Shown here piece after piece: positions 36,252 through 45,092 of a DNA stretch of 64,000 nucleotides. Numbering within the stretch: position 1 is the stretch's first letter; every line of letters begins with the position of its first letter. Under the pieces are notes generated by a model, which was not told the origin of the DNA, did no database searches, and worked only from the letters and a program-made list of their open reading frames with translations. The position numbers were made by a program, and so were the translations under genes. Source of the stretch: Plazaster borealis (lineage: Eukaryota; Echinodermata; Asteroidea; Forcipulatida; Labidiasteridae); assembly GCA_021014325.1 (NCBI GenBank), contig CM037474.1, positions 4,158,488 to 4,222,487 of the forward strand, written 5' to 3'.

Positions 36252-39200
36252 CTGTTGGAAAATTACAACAAACCAAATTTTATCACTATTATAATATTCT
36301 TTAAAATCACCAACTTTTTCGAGACAACCACACCTGCTGGTTTTTCACCCCAAGTGAAAATGTTTGGGGGAATGTTAAACCCACAGACCTAGGTTTGGTT
36401 TCTTTGGAAAAATAACCAAAAACTTGATGTTATGAGCTACTGTGTCTCAAGTAGAAGTAGTTTTAGTAAATCTCTTTGGCATGACTGGTTCTTATCACGA
36501 TAAGTCAACACATATCACTATATAAGTTGACTTGGTGAGAATTTTTTGTTGTTATATCATGGCACTCGCTGAGCACCGTAGCTTCCATACTTAAAACCCC
36601 TTTTCCCACTTGAACAACAATTTTATTGTCGACATTAAAAGCAGTAAGTGTATCAGGAGCCTTGGATTTAGGGTTCCTTTTTTTCACTCATAACCTCTGT
36701 GCTAATAATAATTTGTATAGTACCTGTTACATTCTGATTGCCTTTTTGAACCGCGGTGAATTCAGTAGAAGAGCCAAAGATGACAGTACTTTGTTCCTAA
36801 ATTGACACGTTTTGTATATCAACCTGTGATTGGTTTGGACGCAACGCATGTACAAGGGAAAGAATTGTATCAAATACCTGTAACATTCTGAATGACATTT
36901 TGATTTACGGTATTTCCAGTAGCAGGGCCCAAGAAGAAAGTGTTATGATTCCCTCCAATTGACATCTTTTGGACTTCAACCTGTGGTTGGTTTGGACTGA
37001 CTGTATCAACACTAGAAGATTGCTGGCTGGGTTGGTCTTCACGTTCAATATCTGGTGACATAAATCTTCCGTTTAGGTTCACATTCAAGAGAATATGACA
37101 CTCATAAATTTGTTTAATTAAGTATTAATAAGCGTGTTCCAGCTCTTATACAACACTCAAAAATAATAATTTCCTACTATTAAGTAGGATACCAATCACT
37201 ATCAGTATTTGAGGGCATTCGTGACTTAAAATGTGCGTGATACTTGCACGTCAATGCCCGAATATCGACACCACCCTTATGACAATTTACTCCAGTCACC
37301 ACAGCAAACACACTGTGAACACACACGGTCTCAAACAGCTCTGTGTTGCATACAATCTGTGGACATTCCTTTGTTGTTTTCACTTAAGACAAAACACGTT
37401 CTTCAACACTGGTGAAAACACAGCGTGGACGTGTCCAAATAGTGTTTCAAAACCCTGCCTTGTGTTGACCTATTTTGTTCTCAGGTCCACACTTCGTATG
37501 TAATGCTTGCCCACTGTGGACGACACACTGTGATCACGCTGTGGAAACACTGTGGACACACTGTGGACACCCTATGGACACACAGAGGACACACTATTGA
37601 CACACTGTGGACACACTGTGGACATACAGTGGACACACTGTGGATACACAGAGGACACTCAGTGGACACACTGTGGACACACATATGACACACTGAGGAC
37701 ACAGTGTGGACACACTGTGGTCACACTGTGGGGACACTATGATATTGTACACCACGCATATGCATTAAATTGAAAATTGAAAATTAGAAAATTGAGTAAT
37801 CGTAATTATTGCAAAACTTGTTTCGTATTTTATTGACAAAACAGCTAAAGTAATTGTTCTCATTTGTCTAAAATCCAAAATTACAAATTTGTAATATTAA
37901 AAATAATTTATGCACAACCATAACATAATTTCACAACCATAACTTAATGAGCGCACGAATGAGGGCGCCTTAAATGGGATCCCTGTAGTACCTAAAAGTA
38001 ACAGCAGTAAAGTGGTAAGTCTATGCTTGCGTACTGGTGAGTACATAGTTGTGTAAGTGTAAAACTCGAAAGATTGTGTTTAATTGTCATGTAATGGTGT
38101 TGTCATTGATTACTCCCAATTTGCAATACAAATGCGATACTGGATTTTAAATATTGTGCCATGGGCACACTATGGCAACACTGTGTTTTCTATGCGGTCA
38201 CATTGTGGTGACACTGTGATCTCTATATGGCCACACTATAATGGTAACACTGCGTTTTCTATATGGTCACACTGTGGTGACACTGTGATCTCTATATGAC
38301 CACACTATAATGGTAACACTGTGTTCTCTATGTGGTCACACTGTGGTGACACTGTGATTTATATATGGCCACACTATAATGGTAACACTGTGTTTTCTAT
38401 GTGGTCACACTGTGGTGACACTGTGATTTATATATGGGCACACTATGGTAACACTGTGTTTTTTATGTGGTCACACTGTGGTGACACTGTGATTTATATA
38501 TGGGCACACTATAATGGTAACACTGTGTTTTCTATGTGGTCACACTGTGGTGACACTGTGATTTATATATGGGCACACTATAATGGTAACACTGTGTTTT
38601 CTATGTGGTCACACTGTGGTGACACTGTGATTTATATATGGCCACACTATAATGGTAACGCTGTGTTTTCTATGTGGTCACACTGTGGTGACACTGTGAT
38701 CTCTATATGGCCACACTATAATGGTAACACTGCGTTTTCTATATGGTCACACTGTGGTGACACTGTGATCTCTATATGGCCACACTATGGTAACACTGTG
38801 TTCTCTATGTGGTCACACTGTGGTGACACTGTGATTTATATATGGCCACACTATAATGGTAACACTGTGTTTTCTATGTGGTCACACTGTGGTGACGCTG
38901 TGATCTCTATATGGCCACACTATGGTAACGCTGTGTTTTCTATGTGGTCACACTGTGGTGACACTGTGATTTATATATGGGCACACTATGGTAACACTGT
39001 GTTTTTTATGTGGTCACACTGTGGTGACGCTGTGATTCATATATGGGCACACTATAATGGTAACACTGTGTTTTCTATGTGGTGACACTGTGGTGACACT
39101 GTGATCTCTATATGGCCACACTATATTGGTAACACTGTGTTTTCTATGTGGTCACACTGTGGTGACACTGTGATTTATATATGGCCACACTATGGTAACA

Positions 39201-41390
39201 CTGTGTTTTCTATGTGGTCACACTGTGGTGACGCTGTGATCTCTATAATGGCCACACTGTGACGACTCTATGTTCACAATGTTATGACAAATTCAAAATT
39301 CATAGTGTCACACACAGAGAACACAGTGTGGTCACAGTGTGACCACTGACTGGTTTACACAGATGGTCACTTCACATACAGAAGACCCACAACTGTGGTG
39401 ACTGGGGGAAATTTTTAAGGGCATCATAAACTTCATCTTTGACGTCAAAGTTCACGCAAAGTTGCCAAACATTGTCCCACGTCATTAAAATTGACGTTTA
39501 TAGTTTCCTTTTCTTGATTTTGCGACCTTGCTTGGACGTAACATCATCAAAAATGTACTTAGATAAAACATTGGAAAATTCTTAACTTTTTTCTTATTGT
39601 GATCATCAACATCCAATTGTTGAGAATGTTTTTTTAAATAATTTAAAGTACAATTTCAGTCAAGATTAATTGTTAAATCACAATTAGGTCCATACGCCTA
39701 CCTGTGTTTTCCGGAGATGGTAACACCGTTTGCTCATCCTCAGGCCTTTGCTCCCCTTTAATTAAAAAACACAAATACAAATATTATAAATAATAACATT
39801 CTAGCATCAACAAATTTAAGCATCAGGTGCTTGCGTTCTTTATGCATTTTGCCCCACTCAAAAATGCGTGTTTTCAAATCGACATATAAAATTGCAGCAA
39901 TTTTATATTTTGTTTATTAGGCAACCTATGGAAATGTTAATTATATATAAATGTATTTAACAACTTATATATAAAAACATGTTTTCAGTTCCAAACTGGA
40001 GTTTCACCTTTCGTAAAGTTTATACTAACACTATCCTTTCAGAGATACACTTCCGAATAAAAACTTTTAAGAAAAAGTTGTTGGGGTTTTTAAGTTTGAG
40101 ATCTCCAAACCTCATTGCTTATTTCGATTGTGGGTTATTTGAACATTCATTTTTATTTTGTGTTAAAATAACTTTAACTTTAGGTGAATTGACTACAGGA
40201 AGAAAAACAATTATTTGAATGGCATCCAGCAAATTCTCATGATCAAATTTTGCATGAAGTATGATTTCACACTTGGTCTTATTGTCAAGTCTTCCAAACT
40301 TCTAATCGAATCAGATTCTTGGTCTGAACTAGTCCAAGAATAAATATTTTTCCTCAGATCACGAGTTTCAGTGGAGTTTCCAACACTTCTCTCAAATGTA
40401 AATAAACTTATTTACCGTTGCATCTCCGCCAAACGCACAGAAAGCTCACTGTAAAAAAATGAAATGGTTTCGAAGCTGTAAAACGATGAGGCCCAAATAC
40501 TGCAGTCATATTTTTATTTAAAGAGCTAATTCATGTTGGTAAAAGCGGGTTTGTATTTACTCGATGAAAGTATGGCACATTTAATTTTTTTGAACAGGGA
40601 CAGTGAATTTGTTGAGTTGTATTCTAAAAGACCCATGAACTTGTTTACTCAAAATGTAAAGCCGACTCAGTGATACCTAACGTATTTTGGTTATGTATCA
40701 TTGTTAAAGGAACGTTACAGAACTGGTAATTAATTTGTTTTTTAAGACTACAGACTTACATAAAACTTACACGGTCTAATGATGATGATAGTAGAAAACA
40801 TCCCTAGAAATATTTTTGTCTGAAATGCCATATTTGACGAGAAATAAATAAAACTAATTTCCGATTGGAGTTTATCGCTCGTGAGCGTTTTATTCATGCA
40901 TTGTATAACACATGCAAATGTGTAATCGTTTTTTTCACTATTTTCTCGTGACGCAGATGGCCGATCGATCTCAAACTTCTACAGGTTTGTCAGTTTATGT
41001 ATATGGTGGATTATATAAAGTGCTTACACTGCCAGCAAATGTTCCTTTATATGGGCCACCATGTCCGACACGGTTGTGAACAAGTACTTAGGAGTGCTTT
41101 TTTGGTGGTGGGGGGGGGGTACACAAGCTGCTTAATTTGTATAACTTCCTAACCTTGGAGCGGATGTATCGTAAACATCTACTACAAAGGCGTATTGCTT
41201 GTCGATTTCGTTGAATGTATGAAAGAGAAAAAAACCCGGATCACTCACAGATTGCTACAATCGTGCCAATCACACCGAAAATAATGCCTACTACTGCACT
41301 ATAGCTCAAACCAAGTCCTCCTGTCGTAGCAGTTGTTGTTGACACTGTTGTGCCATGTAGGAAAGTTGTGCCATCTGCTAATGCCGCCAT
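33622..41390 (-). CDS. NLR-B: NACHT-LRR receptor with N-terminal membrane segment and RHIM-like motif (four coding exons)
   Basis: Exon 1 41390-41249, exon 2 39755-39702, exon 3 37051-36878, exon 4 36251-33622. All introns are GT–AG and phase 1, and the predicted product is about 999 aa. The domain order is that of NLR-A, but linkers are longer: exon 2 has 18 residues, and exon 3 keeps a Gln/Ser-rich spacer before the motif. The LRR region has five double units rather than four. Every frame is open and the catalytic NACHT motifs are intact, so it is probably functional. The paralogues are nearly identical over the NACHT and differ mainly in LRRs and N-terminal linkers, the pattern expected of receptors that diversify recognition and signalling ends. 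No regulatory site beyond the shared 5' exon is identified. Confidence 0.85.
36252..36877 (-). other. NLR-B intron 3 with the dead second motif exon
   Basis: Contains 36724-36840, the counterpart of the NLR-A pseudo-exon: PNQSQVDIQNVSI, TAG stop, EQSTVIFGSSTEFTAVQK, then GNQNVTG. Unlike NLR-A it has no one-base insertion, but it shares the stop. The intron also lacks a ~95-bp segment that NLR-A and NLR-C have. Confidence 0.7.
36878..37051 (-). CDS. NLR-B exon 3: RHIM/amyloid-like motif exon (long form)
   Basis: 174 bp, acceptor TATGTCACCAG, donor ACAG|GTATTTGA, phase 1-1. It encodes a polar spacer (DIEREDQPSQQSSSVDTVSP…QVEVQK) followed by MSIGGNHNTFFLGPATGNTV and NQNVIQNVTG. IGGNHN is the copy closest to a RHIM core (Ile-Gly, two variable residues, Asn/His, hydrophobic). 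Asn- and Gly-rich turns between short beta-prone stretches suggest an amyloid fold. The motif is conserved in three gene copies while the spacer varies, supporting selection on the motif. The domain name is my inference. Confidence 0.75.
37300..37745. repeat. 11-bp minisatellite (GTGGACACACT) in NLR-B intron 2
   Basis: About 20 units from 37505 to 37740, preceded by a diverged ACACACTGTGAACACAC-like zone. Larger than its NLR-A counterpart (23461-23620). It produces spurious Cys- or His-rich open frames on both strands. Confidence 0.85.
38155..39270. repeat. 69-bp minisatellite in NLR-B intron 2, about 16 units
   Basis: Same unit as at 24060-24765, expanded from about 10 to about 16 copies, with mixed 69- and 66-bp variants (ATATGGCCACACTATAATGG versus ATATGGGCACACTATGG). 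A 254-codon plus-strand frame (38321-39085) exists only because unit length is divisible by three. The order of variant units differs from that in copy 1. Confidence 0.9.
39702..39755 (-). CDS. NLR-B exon 2: 54-bp linker exon
   Basis: The acceptor TTTAATTAAAG and donor ACACAG|GTAGGC bound a sequence encoding WEQRPEDEQTVLPSPENT. It has six more codons than NLR-A exon 2, from a partly repeated GAGCAAA word (WEQ…DEQ). Phase 1 at both ends. Confidence 0.65.
40703..41050. repeat. MITE in NLR-B intron 1, right end damaged
   Basis: Orthologous to the NLR-A copy at 26180-26555. About 30 bp before the right terminus, including most of the inverted repeat, are deleted (GCCAGCAAATGTTCCTTTAT). Confidence 0.85.
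41249..41390 (-). CDS. NLR-B exon 1: start codon and N-terminal hydrophobic segment
   Basis: ATG at 41390; donor ATCT|GTGAGT. It encodes MAALADGTTFLHGTTVSTTT followed by a Gly turn and YSAVVGIIFGVIGTIVAI. It is one codon shorter than NLR-A at the 3' end. The hydrophobic stretch and Gly spacing (G35, G39, G42) are kept despite substitutions (Met to Val, Trp to Leu), which argues for constraint on hydrophobicity rather than on exact residues. Confidence 0.7.
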
Positions 41391-42309
41391 TTTATGAGTA
41401 TTGTTCTACAAGAAGAGAAATTGAGTGGTGAGATTTGTATATGTTCTACCCATTTTCATATTATTGCTCGCACCTAGGATATCTACGGTTTCTCCTGGAA
41501 GGACATCAATTACTTATATATTTAAGTAAAATTTCATGTCTGCGGCTTTCCCCGGTCGCAACATTTGTTTGTTTGTTTGTTTGTTTGGCCTATACCGGAA
41601 ATATTTTCTTGGTAAGCTGTGTTGTCTGCTGGGGAGCCGGGTACCATTTAACCATGCCTAGTGACCTTGACTCCTCATCTCCCACGTGTCTCGTGAATGG
41701 GAACCATGGGTAATCCAAAACGAAACCAAACTACGTTTCCCTGGCTGTATCCTTTTGGGATCACGAAAGCTAAACACAAACATTGAGGTGTGACATCACA
41801 TATGCTCGGACCTTACCTACCTAGCTTACTGAAAAAAATATTCATGGCAGACATGAATGTTCGCATGCAGGGAAAAGTCACATACATGAAAATTTGACAT
41901 GAAAACTATTGGGGGGTGGCTTCATGAATATTGTCGTCAATATTTAAGTCGTTGATGTTCGTTCAGGCCAACTATAGACTTACTGGTAATTTGGGGGATA
42001 AATACATTATTTTGGGTGGCTATTTTAATGTATCGAACCATTCATTTGTGATTTTTCTATTTCGGAGTTCTGAGTGGATGGGGGGGGGGGCTTCCCCCTC
42101 TTCTCCCCTCTGGTTGCGCCACTGCTTGTAGCTGATGCATGGACAGCGGGTTGTGATATTAATATTGATAATAAGTACCACTAGTCGATTAATCTTCTTG
42201 ATATCTGGGAAAACATTATTGTTTTGGGAAGGAACCAAGAATTGTACAAACCACAAGGGGCGTCAAAGGATGGGGAAAGAAAGGGGCAATGATATCAAGT
42301 GTTACTTAC

Positions 42310-42410
42310 CAGAGACCTGTTGATGCCTTGTGTAGTACAGACTGCAGAGATAACTTGAACCAGATCAAACTTCAATAGTGACAAGGTGAATGATGGTAGA
42401 AAATCAAGCT
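42310..42410 (-). promoter_or_regulatory. Probable non-coding first exon of NLR-B
   Basis: Same donor (CAGGTCTCTG|GTAAGTAA, exon end 42310) and same flanks as for NLR-A at 27863. The 5' limit is unknown. Confidence 0.55.
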
Positions 42411-44270
42411 TTTTCCGGATTCGGGATTTCAAATAGGCCTATCAGACAAGAAATTAGAGCATTGAATACGAAAATGCACTAAAGTTTGCCAACACATTTT
42501 TGTAACAATCGTCGTTAGATAGGAAAGAATCACTTAATGTATCAACTAGTTTTTAGTAGGCCTACACATAATGCCTATACGTAATAACCCGTGTGTTAAA
42601 ACTGATGGAGGGGCGTTGTTTCGTTCTGGGTTTCCTAGCAAATCATGTCACCTGCAGCTCCATCGATCATGTGATACCAATCAACCAATCAGTGTGTATA
42701 GTTTTTGTGCGGCATTTTCCATACTCTTGTGCATTAATCATGTGATGTTTATACTTGAATTTTGACTGTTCAAGCAGAACATTATGCTGAGGTACAAAGG
42801 GAGGAATCTGGCTTGTGTATTGGTATGAGGCCGCGATCAACACCATCAAAATGTGGCTATAGAAAACAGCTTTTGTGATACATGATTGGGAATTGGGTAA
42901 ACTTTGGCTATTATAGCAAACAAAACCTGTTGAATTCCGAATATGACTGTTCCCACTTTCAAAAGTGCACACACAGGGGTGATATTAGACTTTCCCCAGT
43001 CTCCACATAGAGTACAGCGTAAATGTAGCTTGAAATTGAATTGTGTGACACTGTTAGTGAATTGTGGGTGTTTTTGTTAATTCCATGAACAGAAAAGATC
43101 TCGATGAATTCAACCCGCTGCAATTAATTTGTTTTGTTTAAGTCTGGCAACACTCCAGAGATAAGAGTAGGCCTCATTTCCTCTGCCGAAGGTGACATTT
43201 TCCACAATGTGTTGATCGTATGAAACACATCAATGACATTTTTTGAATAAAAATAATAAAATAATGAACAGAGTGTCTCACTGTAACCCAATGCCCAATC
43301 ATAAGCGATTTTTTCAATTAGGGTTGTCTTGCCAATTCCTGCCGATCCGCTTATAACGACACGTTTGATTGGATTTCCCTCTCTTTGTGTCTTAAATTGG
43401 AAAATCTCTTCATAAGATTGCATCTCACATTTGTCCTTCCTTGACTCAAAGTAGGACCTTTCTTCATTCATTTGTCTATATGATTCCATCTTATTTTCCT
43501 CTGTTTGAATCTTTTCTCTCGAGTCAACTTGTTCAACTAAACATAGCTTAGTGTAGATGTTCATTATGTGTTTCTTATTATCATCAACCCATGGGAGCAT
43601 CTGTACATAGCTACCTGTAGTTGTGTACACTTTCTTCAATGCCTCTTTAGCCCTTTCTCCAACAGCTCGAACTTGATCGGGGTCTGGTGTTCCAGTTGGA
43701 AAACATCAACAAAACCAAATGTTATCACTATTGCACCCACAACACAAGTGCTTTGAATATATATTATAATCACAAACTTGACGTTTCATTTGTGAACCTT
43801 ACATTAGTCACGTAATTCTGTAAAATCACCAACTTTTTCGACACAACCACACCAGCTGGTTTTTCAACACTAAAGTTCAAGAGAAGCTATTTGGGGGAAT
43901 GTTAAACCCACAAACCTAGGTTTTGTTTCTTTTGAAAAATGACCAAACATATGCAATGAATGTATGAGCTGCAGTGTCTCAAAGTAGAATTGGTTTTTAG
44001 TAAATCTCTTTTGCATGACTGGTTCTTATCACAGTAAGTCAACACATATCACTAAATAAGTTGACTTGGTGAGAATTTTTCTTTGTTATATCATGGCACT
44101 CGCTGAGCACCGTAGCTTCCATACTTAAAACCCCTTTTCCCACTTGAACAACAATTTTCTTGTCGACATTAAAAGCAGAAAGTGGTATCAGGAGCCTTGG
44201 ATTTAGGGTTCCTTTTTATACTAATAACCTCCATGCTAGGAAAAATCTGTATATATATATATATATATAC

Positions 44271-44450
44271 CTGTTACACTCTTATTGACTCTTTGATTCA
44301 CGGTAACTCCAGTAGCATGGCCCAAGACGACAGTACTATGATCCCCAATTGACACATTTTGTACTTCAACCTGTGTTTGGTTTGGACGGACTGTATGAAC
44401 ACGAGACGATTGCTGGCTGGGTTGGTCTTGCTGAAGATCAGGTTCAATAT
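44271..44450 (-). pseudogene. NLR-C exon 3: RHIM-like motif exon, longest form
   Basis: 180 bp with intact acceptor (CTTTCACCAG) and donor (AACAG|GTATAT), open throughout. The spacer is Gln/Ser-rich (PDLQQDQPSQQSSRVHTV) and the motif reads NVSIGDHSTVVLGHATGVTV. That all three copies keep the Ser-Ile-Gly core, the LGxxTG turn and the final VTG helps to delimit the motif. It is listed as pseudogene only because the gene around it is truncated. Confidence 0.7.
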
Positions 44451-44587
44451 CTGGTGAAAGAAAAACATCTAATGAGGTTCACATTCCAGAGAATGACACT
44501 CATACTTGCTAAATTCAAGACAGCGAGTTCCCATAATTCACTGAGTACAATCCACGCGTTTGTTCTCAGCAAATCAAGGCCTTCAGC

Positions 44588-44766
44588 TATAGACCTTTAT
44601 CATGGTGCGGCCATCTTGATTTCCTCCCATTCAACTCAATGTAATCAAACCGAGGCTGGAAGGGGAAATAGTCGGGTTCCTTTTTGTACAATGAATATTA
44701 GCATCCATTAATGTGAAAGGATACAGGGAACATGACCAAGATGGTGGCAGCATGATAAAGGTCTAT
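44588..44766. repeat. Short MITE (ATAGACCTTTATCATG ends) in NLR-C intron 2
   Basis: TATAGACCTTTATCATGGTG at the left end and GCATGATAAAGGTCTAT at the right end are inverted repeats, continued inward by GGCCATCTTG/CCAAGATGG. Absent at the corresponding position of NLR-A and NLR-B. Confidence 0.8.
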
Positions 44767-45044
44767 TGATCTGTCTCTTCTACAGCATCCTCAACTTCAA
44801 TATTGACGTCAATTTCATACCTAACTTTGCCCCATGAAGGTTGACATCAATAATCTCTCCTGATTTTCCGTCCTTTTTTGAATGTAATTAACATGACTTA
44901 AACTCCCATTTAAACTAAAACAGTTTTTGATCATCAACGTCTTTATGATCATCAACATGTAGTTATTTGGAAAGAGTTTTGTGTAAAGTGCACTTCTCAG
45001 TCAAGATTAGTTGTTGAATTCTCCAAGTGAATATAAAAGCCTAC

Positions 45045-45092
45045 CTCTTTCCTCTTGTGACGACCTTGGTGGCTCAATACGTCTTCGCTTCG
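45045..45092 (-). pseudogene. NLR-C exon 2: basic linker exon unlike those of A and B
   Basis: The acceptor TTTTTTCCCCAG and donor AAAGAG|GTAGGC bound 48 bp encoding KRRRIEPPRSSQEER after a split Ser. It keeps phase 1-1 but shares no sequence with WEQ…PSPENT. The KRRR cluster would place positive charge directly after the hydrophobic segment, or could act as a nuclear signal. Confidence 0.6.

Larger units (their letters stand above)
30226..43272. repeat. Segmental duplication, copy 2 (~13.0 kb, carries NLR-B)
   Basis: Collinear with 15293-28830, starting ATAAACAACAGCTAACACCA and ending AATAATGAACAGA. It lacks the 16648-17361 transposon and several small segments, but has longer intronic minisatellites and one extra LRR unit. 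Its right end is joined directly to the partial third copy inside a NACHT-coding sequence. Confidence 0.95.

Noticed and set aside
38321..39085. 254-codon plus-strand open frame (and the 167-codon one at 24220-24723)
   Set aside because: Both lie entirely in the 69-bp minisatellite, antisense to the NLR intron. Unit length divisible by three explains the openness, and there is no start context, splice signal or non-repeat flank.
43124..43639. 171-codon frame as a genuine short NLR protein
   Set aside because: It reads from NLR-C exon 4 across the duplication breakpoint into unrelated non-coding DNA. Its exon lacks a working acceptor.
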